Part shown: positions 47,876 through 57,521 of the stretch, piece by piece
Numbering within the stretch: position 1 is the first letter of the stretch
How the letters are laid out: each line of letters begins with the position of its first letter
NCBI GenBank assembly: GCA_018240525.1
Contig: JAFEFN010000004.1
Location: 184,357-248,356 of the forward strand
Length of the DNA: 64,000 nt
Direction: 5' to 3'
DNA from: Pseudomonadota bacterium
GTDB lineage: Bacteria > Pseudomonadota > Gammaproteobacteria > Steroidobacterales > Steroidobacteraceae
Notes under the pieces: generated by a model
What the model saw: the letters and a program-made list of their open reading frames with translations, nothing else
The model's database searches: none
What the model was told of the DNA's origin: nothing
Translations under genes and position numbers: made by a program

Positions 47876-49135
47876 ATGAAGCAACGAAGGACTTCATCGC
47901 GTCTTTGCAAGGGCACGATCGCTATGCTGTGTGGCTTGGTTTCCGCCGGAGCTTTCGCCTCGGGGTTTCAGCTGCAGGAACAATCGGCGAGCGGATTGGG
48001 TGTCGCCTATTCGGGACTGGCGGCGGCTTCCCAGGATGCGAGCATAGTCTTCTGGAACCCTGCGGGGATGTCCTCGTTGCCGGGCTCCGATATCGCCGTG
48101 GTAGCGAATTACCTCGTGCCAAGCTTCAGGTTCAAGAGCTCGGGCTCTACCTACGACGGATTCGGCGACGGCGGTAACGCCGGAGTCTCGACGCTGGTGC
48201 CGGCGCTGTACGTTAAAACCTCTCTTACCCCGTCGGTAGCGGTGGGATTGGCGGTCAACTCCCCGTTTGGTCTGAGCACCGATTGGAACAGCCAGTGGGC
48301 GGGGATGTTCTACGCGGTCAAGTCCAAGGTCGAGACCCTGAATGTCAATCCAGCGATCTCGTACAAGGTGAATGACGTGCTGTCGCTCGGTGCCGGCGTC
48401 AGCTACCAGCGCCTCAAGGCCACGCTCACTCAGGCCGTCACTCCGTTGATACCGACCGCACAGGGCAGGCTCGACGGCAGCGATTGGGCCTGGGGCTGGA
48501 ACCTGGGAGTGCTGCTCGACTTCGGTCAGGGAACTCGCGTCGGTGCAACCTACCGTTCAGCTGCCAACAACAGCATTCGCGGCGATCTGAGCTTCAACAC
48601 CGCTAGCCTTGCCCCCTTAAACGCAACCGCGCAAGCTTCGCTGAAGTTGCCGCAGACTGCCTCTTTGGGCGTCGCGCAGCAGTTCGGGTCCAAGCTGCGG
48701 GCACTCATTGACTATAGCTGGACCGGCTGGAACTCAATTTCCTCCTTGGCAGTTATCGCCACAAGCGGGCCATTGGCCGGACAGCCTGTGGTTGATGACG
48801 CCTTGAATTTCAAAAGCAGCTGGCGCGTGGGACTCGGCCTGGAATACCGGCTCGTTCCGGCCTGGTTGCTGCGTGGCGGGCTCGCCTACGATCGCTCCCC
48901 CGTGGAGGATGCGTTTCGCACGCCACGTCTGCCGGACAACGATCGCAAATGGCTCGCCGTGGGTGCGAGATGGGAGCCGAGCAGTGATTGGTCAGTGGAT
49001 CTCGGCTACGCGTACCTGTGGGTAAAGGATGGGCCGAGCGAACTGACCTCGCCGGGTCCGGTCCCGGGAGCTTTGCTCGGCACCTACACTTCCAACACCA
49101 GTATCCTGGGGGTTCAGGCATCCTTTCACTTCTGA
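47876..49135 (+). CDS. fadL: Outer membrane long-chain fatty acid transporter FadL
   Basis: 419 residues; 14-stranded barrel family that admits hydrophobic acids. Signal peptide (MLCGLVSAGAFA) with mature start SGFQLQEQSASGLGVAYSGLAA, the plugging N-terminal hatch typical of FadL, then ASIVFWNPAGMSSLPG. It ends in aromatic VQASFHF, the expected C-terminal barrel strand. The start is the ATG with the strong site AGGAGAGGG; a longer frame upstream is not needed. Confidence 0.94.
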   Translation: MKQRRTSSRLCKGTIAMLCGLVSAGAFASGFQLQEQSASGLGVAYSGLAAASQDASIVFWNPAGMSSLPGSDIAVVANYLVPSFRFKSSGSTYDGFGDGGNAGVSTLVPALYVKTSLTPSVAVGLAVNSPFGLSTDWNSQWAGMFYAVKSKVETLNVNPAISYKVNDVLSLGAGVSYQRLKATLTQAVTPLIPTAQGRLDGSDWAWGWNLGVLLDFGQGTRVGATYRSAANNSIRGDLSFNTASLAPLNATAQASLKLPQTASLGVAQQFGSKLRALIDYSWTGWNSISSLAVIATSGPLAGQPVVDDALNFKSSWRVGLGLEYRLVPAWLLRGGLAYDRSPVEDAFRTPRLPDNDRKWLAVGARWEPSSDWSVDLGYAYLWVKDGPSELTSPGPVPGALLGTYTSNTSILGVQASFHF

Positions 49136-49410
49136 GTCAGTGATTGCTGATGGCCGTGCGGCAGTGCCGGCCCCGAGAAGCCGTCCCGGCAGCGTGGAGG
49201 CGGCTACTCAGTTGTTCTGACCGGTGCCCGCCACAGCGGGATGTCGGGCTCGCCACGTTCGTCACTCACGTACGGCACCGCTGCTTTAGGACACTCCGCA
49301 ATTCTACGTAGTGAGCATGGCTATTCGCGCTGGCAAAGTGGGTGCGGGGAGTAAGTAGTAGCAGTAAGTGACGACAGCATTCGAGGTCAAAATCGGCGTG
49401 CCAGAGACGA

Positions 49411-50817
49411 ATGAACCCGCAGGCGACTGAGATCGAGCCGAAGATCAATGGTGTGCTCAGGGCCATGTGCGTCGCCATCGGCTGTGCAACTGCACTGATC
49501 GGGGGTGCCGCTCTTCTCGGGGAATTTCTGCACCAGGGCCAGGTAGGGCATACGGCCGTGCGGCTGACTGTCATAAAGCCGAACGTTGCGGCGGCGATCT
49601 TGGCGCTCGGCATCGCGCTGGCATTGACGGTAAGCGAACTAGGACTGCGCGCGATCCCTGACCTCATTGCGTCGCTCGTGCTCACCGTGGGTCTGGTGAC
49701 TCTTTCCGAGTACGCCCTGAACTGGGACGCGGGGATAGACCGAGCGCTGTTGAGTGACTCGACGTCACCCGCCGCCCTTACAGCGAGACCGGCGCTGGCT
49801 GCGGCCCTCATGATCACCATGGTCTCCGCAGCGCTGCTGGGTGCCCAACGGCCGCGGTTACGGCTGCTCAAGACGTGCGCCGGGGTCGCATCGGTGCTGG
49901 TGGCCTGGGTGACGCTCATCGCCTACCTGTTCGGTGCGCAGCAGCTGCACGAGGGCGCGTCATTCAGTCCGGCGACCCTGCCTACAGCGGCGATCATGCT
50001 GTTCATCGGCATCGGCGTGCTTGCAGCAGAGCCGGTGTCCTGGCCAATCAATACCGTGCTCGCACGCAGCACCGGCAGTATTGTGTGCCGCTGGCTGTTA
50101 CCACCGGCAATACTTGCGCCGCCACTCCTTGGCTGGCTTTTGAGCCGCCAGGCCCCGTTCGACCTGTTCCCAGAGGCGCTCGACTGGGCGCTGTATGCGG
50201 CAGCGTCTTCCATCGGATCTGTGTGGCTGATTCTGCAGTTGGCACAGCGCATCACGCTGATCGACGCTGCACGCACTGCCGCCACCGAGCTATCCCAGCA
50301 CGATCCGCTGACCGGACTCGCCAACCGCCGTGCATTCGACGCATTCCTGCTGGAGAACTTCAATCTCGCACGACGTCACGGCCATGCGCTCTCGCTCGTG
50401 CTTCTCGATATCGACTTGTTCAAGTCATACAACGATGCCTACGGGCACCCGGCGGGCGATGAGTTACTGAAGTCCCTGGGCGCGCTTCTCGCCTCCTTGG
50501 TGCGAGAGACCGACCTAGTGGCCAGGATCGGTGGAGAGGAGTTCGCTCTGGTGCTGCCGGAGACCGGCTTCGCCGGGGCGGTGGTCCTTGCAGAGTGCAT
50601 CCGCATGGAGGTCGAGCGCTCGAGTGCCTTCAGGCGCAAGGTCACGGTGAGCGCTGGGCTCGTTGCCATGGCGCAAAACACCGGCAGCATTGCCGCGCTC
50701 GTGCAGGAATGCGATGCCGCGCTGTACCGCGCCAAGGAGGCCGGTCGCAACCAAGTCTGGGCAGCGGGCGAATCCGGTTATGGCCAGCTTAGCGCCGCGC
50801 CGTTCCCGCATTCCTGA
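49411..50817 (+). CDS. Membrane-bound GGDEF diguanylate cyclase
   Basis: 468 residues. About eight N-terminal hydrophobic segments form a sensor-like membrane domain, followed by a GGDEF domain: HDPLTGLANRRAFDAFL, VLLDIDLFKSYNDAYGHPAGDELL, and the active site GGEEF. The inhibitory I-site RxxD is present as RETD, five residues before GGEEF, so product inhibition is expected. Predicted to make cyclic di-GMP from GTP. 275 bases upstream (49136-49410) hold no gene. Confidence 0.92.
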   Translation: MNPQATEIEPKINGVLRAMCVAIGCATALIGGAALLGEFLHQGQVGHTAVRLTVIKPNVAAAILALGIALALTVSELGLRAIPDLIASLVLTVGLVTLSEYALNWDAGIDRALLSDSTSPAALTARPALAAALMITMVSAALLGAQRPRLRLLKTCAGVASVLVAWVTLIAYLFGAQQLHEGASFSPATLPTAAIMLFIGIGVLAAEPVSWPINTVLARSTGSIVCRWLLPPAILAPPLLGWLLSRQAPFDLFPEALDWALYAAASSIGSVWLILQLAQRITLIDAARTAATELSQHDPLTGLANRRAFDAFLLENFNLARRHGHALSLVLLDIDLFKSYNDAYGHPAGDELLKSLGALLASLVRETDLVARIGGEEFALVLPETGFAGAVVLAECIRMEVERSSAFRRKVTVSAGLVAMAQNTGSIAALVQECDAALYRAKEAGRNQVWAAGESGYGQLSAAPFPHS

Positions 50818-50883
50818 AAGCGGGCATCCAAAACCCAATAGATCGGCAAATCCGCTTCGCGCAGCGCCAGCTTGCTCGGGAGA

Positions 50884-52266
50884 TCAGACGTCAGGGTTTA
50901 GAGCGTCGGACCGAGCAACGTTCGTAATGCGACGATGAGCTCGAAATACCGCCCAGACGCTGACAAGAGCGATAATGGGTATAGAGACGCCGACGACGAC
51001 CTCTACATCCAAGCGGATGCCTATTTCCTTCGCCGCTTTGGCCAAGTAGCCCACCAGCCCGGCTCCATAATAAACAATAGCGGAGACAGACAAGCCCTCG
51101 ATTGCTCGTTGGAGGTGAAACTGAATCTCGGCCCGTCGGTTCAGCGCCGACAGAAGAAATTGATTCTGTGCTTCGCGCGCGATGGCCACTCGCGTCGCAA
51201 GCTGACCGGACACCTGGCCGACGCGCTCCGAAAGCGCTCGCAGACGCCCCTCCGTACTTGAGATGGTGGCGATCGCGGGGCTCAGGCGCCGCGACATGAA
51301 TTCCTCGATCGTCTGCAGCCCGGCGATGCGCTCTTCCCGGAGCTCTGCGATACGCCTTGTGATGAGCGCATAATAGGCTCGCGAGGCGGCACAGCGTGTC
51401 TCGGTGCGGGCAAGAGCGCTTTCAATGTCCGCGGCTAGCTGTGTCAAGAGCTGCATATTGGACTCGTCGCTCCCGGTTCCGCGCGCAATGTTATCCGCGA
51501 GATCCGCCAGGGCCTGCTCCCACTTTGCGAGATGCGCACCTAAGCCCTTGGCGAGCGGAAAGGCCAAGAGCGCGAGAATCCGATAGGTTTCGATCTCGAA
51601 CAGTCTCTGCAGCATTCGGCCGGCCTGACGCGGTGTTAGCGACCGGTCGATCATGACAAAGCGAGCAAACCCATCCGCATGAATCCAAAAATCGGTGAAT
51701 GCCGCGCCGGCACCGCCTCCGATCACGGCACCCACCGGTAAGCGTTCGTCAAAGTAGCCAGCCACTTCCTCCGGAGAAGGAAGTTCTTCATTGCCCTTAA
51801 TCACCTCGGCATGGGCAGCGTACAGGGTTTCTCCCGGGATCCCGCGCAACCATCCTGGGGGCAAGTTCCGAATCGGAGGCTGGCTGAAGGCTTCGGGGCC
51901 CAATCCAGACAGCGAGAACGTATAGCTTGAGAATTCTCCGTGCCGCTCCCACCGCAAGCGAAACTCACCGACCCCTGCGCTGAAGTGTGAGGCGTGTGCC
52001 GGGGGCGGTGAGACTTGCCAGGTTGCGCAAAGTGCCCGCAAGTGCGCGAGTTCCGCTTCTCGGGCCGCAGGACTCACCAACACCGCGACTTGCGTCATAC
52101 GTGCGGGGGTTTCGATTGCCTGAGGCGGCCGGGCATGAACTTCGAGCGCGAGTTCCGTACGGTTCGAGATACTTGGGGGCAAGATGCCCGCGTTCAGGCC
52201 GCTATTGGGCATGGCCGCGGACAGGTGCAGTTCGGTGTCAGGGCCGGTGTCGGTACGTTCGCGCAT
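50884..52266 (-). CDS. DUF3422 family membrane-anchored protein
   Basis: 460 residues. The N-terminal and central soluble region includes NRTELALEVHARPPQAI and RFVMIDRSLTPRQAGRMLQRLFEIETYR. A coiled-coil section follows, and the C-terminus has two membrane helices (ALSVSAIVYYGAGLVGYLAKA and VVVGVSIPIIALVSVWAVF), the DUF3422/COG4949 layout. The ATG was preferred over a GTG two codons upstream because AAGGTGA sits at proper distance. It lies 178 bases after dabA on the same strand and may be co-transcribed. Function unknown. Confidence 0.85.
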   Translation of the reverse strand: MRERTDTGPDTELHLSAAMPNSGLNAGILPPSISNRTELALEVHARPPQAIETPARMTQVAVLVSPAAREAELAHLRALCATWQVSPPPAHASHFSAGVGEFRLRWERHGEFSSYTFSLSGLGPEAFSQPPIRNLPPGWLRGIPGETLYAAHAEVIKGNEELPSPEEVAGYFDERLPVGAVIGGGAGAAFTDFWIHADGFARFVMIDRSLTPRQAGRMLQRLFEIETYRILALLAFPLAKGLGAHLAKWEQALADLADNIARGTGSDESNMQLLTQLAADIESALARTETRCAASRAYYALITRRIAELREERIAGLQTIEEFMSRRLSPAIATISSTEGRLRALSERVGQVSGQLATRVAIAREAQNQFLLSALNRRAEIQFHLQRAIEGLSVSAIVYYGAGLVGYLAKAAKEIGIRLDVEVVVGVSIPIIALVSVWAVFRAHRRITNVARSDALNPDV

Positions 52267-52444
52267 GCTCACCTTATGCTCCCGAGAATGTGAGTCGGGC
52301 GGGCACCAAGCGGGAGGCTTCCGCGTCTCGCCGTGCTCCTCCGAACATCACGTCATAACGGCCCTCAGCGAGCGTCTTCTTCGGCAGCTCCGTCCGCACC
52401 GTGTTCGTATAGTGTCCCAATTCGAGCTGCAGCGCTGCTTAAAC

Positions 52445-54973
52445 CTAGGGGCTCGGCAGCGACGCCGCCTGCGCCAAGGCGCGGGTCGAGTCCGAGGACT
52501 GATTGCCATCCAGTGACTCGCCAACGCACGCCTTCCAGTTCCGACTCTCAAGTCGTTCGATGAGAGCGTTATCGAGGCGAAACAGGTAAAGCCATCCGTT
52601 GTCGACCAACTGACGGACCGTCTTATGCTTCGCGATGACCGCCTCAATCATCGCGCGCGGCGCTTCGATGAAGACGGACAACCTCAGCGGTGTGTGCATC
52701 GACTTGTTCCCATCGTGAACGGACTGCCGCGACAGGCCGATCCGCAGATCCCCGGTGTTGCCTTCAAACACCCCGATGCGTCCGCATGCGACGTTATGCA
52801 GCACTTTGTTACCACTGCCAAAATGTTCGGGGTCTACGGTGGAGGCAAAATATTGGAGGTTGATCCAGTGAGCCACAATCATGGGCGCAGTCATGATGAG
52901 CTCAAGCACCGCTCCATCGGGATCGTCCGCCCACATATAGTCATGGAGAAACACTCGCCCTTCAAGATTCATGCCACGGGTACGCGAGCGTGGTGCCACG
53001 ATGAACCCCGCGTTGTTGGCCAGCCCCCACTCCGGGCGCGTCTGTGCCCAGTCTCGGGCGCGCATCTGGTAGCGCTTCAGGAGAGATTTGGGCTGCTGTG
53101 AGCGGTCTGGAAAGCCGAGCAGGGGGGCGCGCTCGAGCCGGGTGCGGTGACCCGCCTCGGTAAGCTGCCTGCGTAAGCGCGCAAGGTCCGCTTGATGGCT
53201 TGCGGGTGCGGCATGCGTGTCCAACAACCGAATCTCGTCAGTCGTCGTGTTGTGGAGCGCAGCGACCGCAAGGGTACTCGCCGGAATCTCGATCCCCCGT
53301 GCGGACAGGGCCGCTCGCAGAGAGACATCGTTCAGCATAGATGCCAGAAGGCGCGCGTTGATCTCGCCGGTTTGCCCACCACAGGCACCGCAGTCCAGCC
53401 CGGCCGACTGGGGGTTATTGGCCGATTGGCTGCCGTGCCCCACGAGGACCAGCAGGCGAGCAAATCCATGGGTCAGGGTCATCGCACGCAGGATGCCCGT
53501 AACGAGATCGGCGCTCTGCGCGAGCATGTTGGGACCGTGGTCGCACAAGTGTGGCCGCAGCCTGTGGGCATCGGCGCCGCTAAGTCCCCACGAGTCCGCG
53601 GTCGTTGGGCGGCTGCCAAAATGCCGCCCCAGGAGTGCGCCAAAATATCCCAGGCCGATGGTTTCAACCAGCGAGAAGGCGCCGGATGGCAGCCGGAAAA
53701 AAGGTTGCCAGGCAGCCTGCACGTCAAGCGCGTGCTTGCGGCGAGCGGCGATCAGCTGGTCCTCCAGGAGACTTCCCGCCGAGCCCGTGACCTCCCACCG
53801 GGGCGCCAAAAGGCCCGGAACCTGTGGCCGGGAGGCGCTCGTTCCGAGCGGCGTATAACGGATCGGCAGACCAAAGAACCCGGCGAATCCACGGGTCTCA
53901 ACGTTCGGAGCGACGGCTTCCAGCGATCGCCGGAACCGCTCGGAGCGCACATCGATGCAAAAGACGAGATGTGCCGAAGCCGGGTCGATGTGTCCGGCGC
54001 ATCCCAAGGTACTAGGCGCTTGCAGCTGACAGAGCAAGGCATCCTGATAGCTGATCTCTTGAGCGCGCTGCCAGAGAGCCTCGGTGGTCTGTGCCGACGA
54101 TGGCGTCAGCGCGGCGGTCCGACGCCACTCCTGCCACAGTCTGCACGCCGCTCCGGCTTCGCGCCGGTCCTCCTGAAGCAGCGCTTCCCAGCTGACACGG
54201 ATCGCCAGCAATTCGTTGAGGTGAGTGTCGCGGGTGTTATCAAGCCGGGCTTCCCATCCCAGATAGGCACACCATGACGCCCAGCCGTTGATGCGCAACA
54301 GACACAGTTGGAGTACATCTAAGACATGTTCGGGCGGAACCTCGAGACGAGCCAGCGCCCACGCTATCGCCGCAGGGGCGCTCGTAGGTAACCCCCGCGC
54401 GCGGGCGCGGATTTGCGGCGCATGCATCAACGGCTCGAGAGCGTGATCGACTTGCAGGCCACTACGCCAATCGGCATAGAGGCCGGGTTTTGAGGGCCGG
54501 CGCCAGTCGGCTTGATGACGATCAAAGTACTGGGAGCAGAATTGGCTGATCTGCTGGGTGATCGTGTCGCGCCAGGGCGGTGCCTTGTCTTGAGGTGAAC
54601 CCTCGTCAAGCAAGTCCGACAGCAACCTCATACCCGCTGACGGTGCTTCCGGTTTGTGTAGACACGCGATGGCATCATCGATGGTCATTGTGCTGCCATG
54701 CTCTGCGATCGCCTGCGCCAATGCTCGACTCGTAATAGTCCCCGACCGCCAGTGGCGCAGGTACTCCAAGCGGGGAAGGGACATGCGCGAGCCCAACAGG
54801 TTCCGCAAGCTTGCCGCTACGCAGTCAAAGCGCCGGTCCACAAGCCCCCAAAATGGATTAACGGCAATCTGGCGCTCAAGCGGCCAACTGGGGGCGATCA
54901 CCCGGCAGGCCAGATCGATGGCTGAGTCGAGCGCATGCTGCTCCATGCCTGCAGGCGATCGCACGCTACTCAT
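52445..54973 (-). CDS. dabA: DabA, inorganic carbon transporter subunit (DUF2309)
   Basis: 842 residues. A beta-carbonic-anhydrase-like protein that with DabB accumulates dissolved inorganic carbon, probably by vectorial CO2 hydration driven by ion flow. Zinc-site residues align with those known for DabA2: Cys339 and Asp341 in VFCIDVRSERF, His513 in LVGHGSQSANNP, Cys528 in LDCGACGG. It also shows IAVNPFWGLVDRRF at the N-terminus. The ATG at 54973 overlaps dabB by eight bases; a longer frame upstream would enter dabB. Confidence 0.94.
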   Translation of the reverse strand: MSSVRSPAGMEQHALDSAIDLACRVIAPSWPLERQIAVNPFWGLVDRRFDCVAASLRNLLGSRMSLPRLEYLRHWRSGTITSRALAQAIAEHGSTMTIDDAIACLHKPEAPSAGMRLLSDLLDEGSPQDKAPPWRDTITQQISQFCSQYFDRHQADWRRPSKPGLYADWRSGLQVDHALEPLMHAPQIRARARGLPTSAPAAIAWALARLEVPPEHVLDVLQLCLLRINGWASWCAYLGWEARLDNTRDTHLNELLAIRVSWEALLQEDRREAGAACRLWQEWRRTAALTPSSAQTTEALWQRAQEISYQDALLCQLQAPSTLGCAGHIDPASAHLVFCIDVRSERFRRSLEAVAPNVETRGFAGFFGLPIRYTPLGTSASRPQVPGLLAPRWEVTGSAGSLLEDQLIAARRKHALDVQAAWQPFFRLPSGAFSLVETIGLGYFGALLGRHFGSRPTTADSWGLSGADAHRLRPHLCDHGPNMLAQSADLVTGILRAMTLTHGFARLLVLVGHGSQSANNPQSAGLDCGACGGQTGEINARLLASMLNDVSLRAALSARGIEIPASTLAVAALHNTTTDEIRLLDTHAAPASHQADLARLRRQLTEAGHRTRLERAPLLGFPDRSQQPKSLLKRYQMRARDWAQTRPEWGLANNAGFIVAPRSRTRGMNLEGRVFLHDYMWADDPDGAVLELIMTAPMIVAHWINLQYFASTVDPEHFGSGNKVLHNVACGRIGVFEGNTGDLRIGLSRQSVHDGNKSMHTPLRLSVFIEAPRAMIEAVIAKHKTVRQLVDNGWLYLFRLDNALIERLESRNWKACVGESLDGNQSSDSTRALAQAASLPSP

Positions 54974-56561
54974 CGGCAGACGCTCCTTGCAGCAGCACAC
55001 GCTCGGTAAAACCGCCGGAGCGTTGGGGTCGCGTGCGAACGGGCCAAAGGCGGAAAGTTAGACGGGTAAATCGTTCGTCGAGGTAAAAGCCTGCATAGAC
55101 CCACCGATGAGCCGTCGCGACCGCCGCGGAGCTCGGATTGTGCGCGAGCCAAACGAGCGCTGCGTATAAGCCGACAGCGCAGGTGAAAGCCCAGGCGGTC
55201 AGCGCTGCGGATGGCGGCCGAGTCAACGCCGAGGGGTCGGAAGTAAGCCAATGCCAGCCGAGCGACAGTTGTGCGAGGCACAGAAGCGCGACGCAACGAG
55301 GCAGCCAAGATCTACGCGTCGACGTGGCCGACCAAAGTAACGTTGCCAGGCCGCAGGCGAGGAAAATCGAGGCGATCCATGGCACGCGGGGAAGTGCGAC
55401 AACGTTGTGCCAGAGGGAAGCGGAGGCTTCGATAACGAGGTATGCCAGGGGTAGCGCTATCAGACGCCGTCGCAGGTCCACTCTCGATGCGCCCAGGGCA
55501 TCACTCACCATCATTGCGCGGCGGAGGCTGTTTGCAACCGTCTCTCCCGCGGTCAGGAACGCATGTGCCTTGTAGAGCGAGTGTGCGAGGAGATGCAGGA
55601 GCGCGAGACTATAGAGGCCCAGCCCGCACTCCAGCATCATGAGCCCCATCTGTGAGCACGTCGACCAGGCAAGACGTACCTTGATAGTCACGCGGGTCAG
55701 CGTGACCAGGCCTGCCAGCACGGCCGTCAGGCCGCCGATCACGACCAGCAGGGTTTGCGCGCTGAGGGAGCCGGAGATCAACGGCGCTAGACGGATCAGG
55801 ACGTAACCGCCAAGATTGACCACGCCGGCATGGAGGAGGGCTGAGACTGGCGTAGGAGCTTCCATGACCTGGATGAGCCAGCCATGCAGTGGAAGCTGCG
55901 CGCACTTAAGAAGCGCTGCGAGGGCGATCAGGGACGCGGCCACTTGAGCGGTCGCAGGAAGGGCGGAGACCGCGGTCGCATGCCGCGCTAGTTCACTCAT
56001 CTGCAGAGTGCCCCAGGTCCGGTACAGGAGAACCGCAGCAACTATCAGGCAGGCCTCAGCAAGGCGGCTGGCAAGGAATTTCTTGTGGGCAACGACCAGT
56101 GCCGCAGGTCTGGCAGGATAGAACGTGAGTAGTTGATGCACGCCCGCACTGCTGGCCGCCCAGGCCGCGATCACGAGGGCGAAGTTTGGGCTCCAAATCA
56201 CGATACTGACCGAGGCCAAGGTCGCAAGATATGAGATGACGTAGCGGCTCTGACCCGGCTCGCCTTCGAGGTAGCGCCGCGAGTAGTCACCGATGATCCA
56301 GCCCAACAGGGTGACTAGTACACTAACCAAGGGCGGCGCGGATAGCTGAACACAGAAGCCCTGCATACCCCGGTGCCATAGCAGCGCGCTACCTGCCAGC
56401 ACCGCGATCGCCAGCGCGCCCCGCGTTGCCATGGCAAGAATAGACCACGTGTAGTTTCGGCTCGTGGACGCCAGTAGGGCACCGAGCAGGTACAGGCCCG
56501 GCACTGCCCAGGACAGCCACGCGACAATCACATCCGACCGCAAAGTGACCACCTCATCCAT
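54966..56561 (-). CDS. dabB: DabB, proton-translocating-type membrane subunit (NuoL family)
   Basis: 531 residues, about 13-14 membrane helices, related to Complex I and Mrp antiporter subunits. Family regions: HGWLIQVMEAPTPVSALLHAGVVNLGGYVLIRL with the conserved Lys in ALLKCAQLPLHGWL, and HLLAHSLYKAHAFLTAG. It supplies the ion pathway to DabA. The ATG at 56561 was chosen; a TTG ten codons upstream is possible. It is divergent from the LysR gene. Confidence 0.92.
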   Translation of the reverse strand: MDEVVTLRSDVIVAWLSWAVPGLYLLGALLASTSRNYTWSILAMATRGALAIAVLAGSALLWHRGMQGFCVQLSAPPLVSVLVTLLGWIIGDYSRRYLEGEPGQSRYVISYLATLASVSIVIWSPNFALVIAAWAASSAGVHQLLTFYPARPAALVVAHKKFLASRLAEACLIVAAVLLYRTWGTLQMSELARHATAVSALPATAQVAASLIALAALLKCAQLPLHGWLIQVMEAPTPVSALLHAGVVNLGGYVLIRLAPLISGSLSAQTLLVVIGGLTAVLAGLVTLTRVTIKVRLAWSTCSQMGLMMLECGLGLYSLALLHLLAHSLYKAHAFLTAGETVANSLRRAMMVSDALGASRVDLRRRLIALPLAYLVIEASASLWHNVVALPRVPWIASIFLACGLATLLWSATSTRRSWLPRCVALLCLAQLSLGWHWLTSDPSALTRPPSAALTAWAFTCAVGLYAALVWLAHNPSSAAVATAHRWVYAGFYLDERFTRLTFRLWPVRTRPQRSGGFTERVLLQGASADE

Positions 56562-56618
56562 TGCGGTCAGTATCCAATGGAGGCGAGCCAAGATAAATTA
56601 GAATGATGTGAACAATCG

Positions 56619-56635
56619 GTTCTATATTAAAGAAC
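56619..56635. promoter_or_regulatory. Palindromic LysR-type operator candidate
   Basis: A 17-base inverted repeat GTTCT-N7-AGAAC ending at the base before the LysR start codon. It contains the T-N11-A core expected for LysR-type binding, suggesting autoregulation. The dabB start lies on the other side of the short intergenic region. Confidence 0.6.
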
Positions 56636-57502
56636 ATGAAAAATCTCAATTTCAGACATCTGTTCTACTTCTGGCAGGTGGCGAAGCTCGGACACCTGAC
56701 GCGAGCTGCAAGGCAATTGCATGTTTCGCAGTCCGCCTTATCGGCGCAGATACGTCAGCTTGAGGGTTACCTCGGGAAGCCCCTGTTCGATCGCGCCGGC
56801 CGTACGCTCGTCCTGACAGAGTTTGGTACGACGGTGCTCGACTATGCCGATGGGATCTTTGGGCTGGGGCAAGAACTCATGGCAGCAGTCCGAGGCGGCG
56901 AAGGTCAGCTCGTACAACGGCTGCGCGTGGGTGCGGTCGCTACTCTTTCCCGGAACTTTCTAGAAAACCTACTGCGCCCCGTGCTCGGCCAGCTGCAAAT
57001 TCGCCTGAGCCTTGAGTCTGGAACCCTGGAAGAGTTGCTGGGGCGCCTGCATGTCCACAACCTCGACGTTGTGTTTTCCAATCGCCCGGTGGTTGCCGAA
57101 GTCGGCCGGCCGTGGCGTTGCGTCCGCATTGACCGTCAGTCGGTGTGCATGGTGGGACCTCCCAGGTCCGGTTCGAAGCCCTTCCGGTTACCAAGCGATG
57201 CGGCCGGACAGCGGTTCGTGGTTCCCGGTTCCAGCAGCGACATCCGCAGCCAATTCGATCTGTGGTGCGAAAAGCGCGGTCTTAAGGTCGAGATTGCGGC
57301 CGAGGTTGATGACATGGCCATGCTGCGATTGCTGGCCAGGGATTCCGGCGCGATTACGGTGGTTCCAGAAGTGGTGGTTCAGGACGAACTACGGGATGGC
57401 CGTCTGAAACGCTATTGTGTCGTGCCCGGGGTATTTGAGTACTTCTACGCAATCACCGGGCAACGACGAATGCCGCCCGCGATACTTAAGAAGCTCCTCT
57501 AA
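56636..57502 (+). CDS. LysR-family regulator of NhaR type
   Basis: 288 residues. N-terminal winged helix (FRHLFYFWQVAKLGHLTRAARQLHVSQSALSAQIRQLEGYLGKPLF), with an opening like E. coli NhaR, followed by a periplasmic-binding-like effector domain. It is divergent from dabBA, a setting often seen for DAB operons, so control of carbon uptake is the likely job. The effector is unknown. Confidence 0.9.
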   Translation: MKNLNFRHLFYFWQVAKLGHLTRAARQLHVSQSALSAQIRQLEGYLGKPLFDRAGRTLVLTEFGTTVLDYADGIFGLGQELMAAVRGGEGQLVQRLRVGAVATLSRNFLENLLRPVLGQLQIRLSLESGTLEELLGRLHVHNLDVVFSNRPVVAEVGRPWRCVRIDRQSVCMVGPPRSGSKPFRLPSDAAGQRFVVPGSSSDIRSQFDLWCEKRGLKVEIAAEVDDMAMLRLLARDSGAITVVPEVVVQDELRDGRLKRYCVVPGVFEYFYAITGQRRMPPAILKKLL

Positions 57503-57521
57503 TGGTCGCGCCGACACCCCA

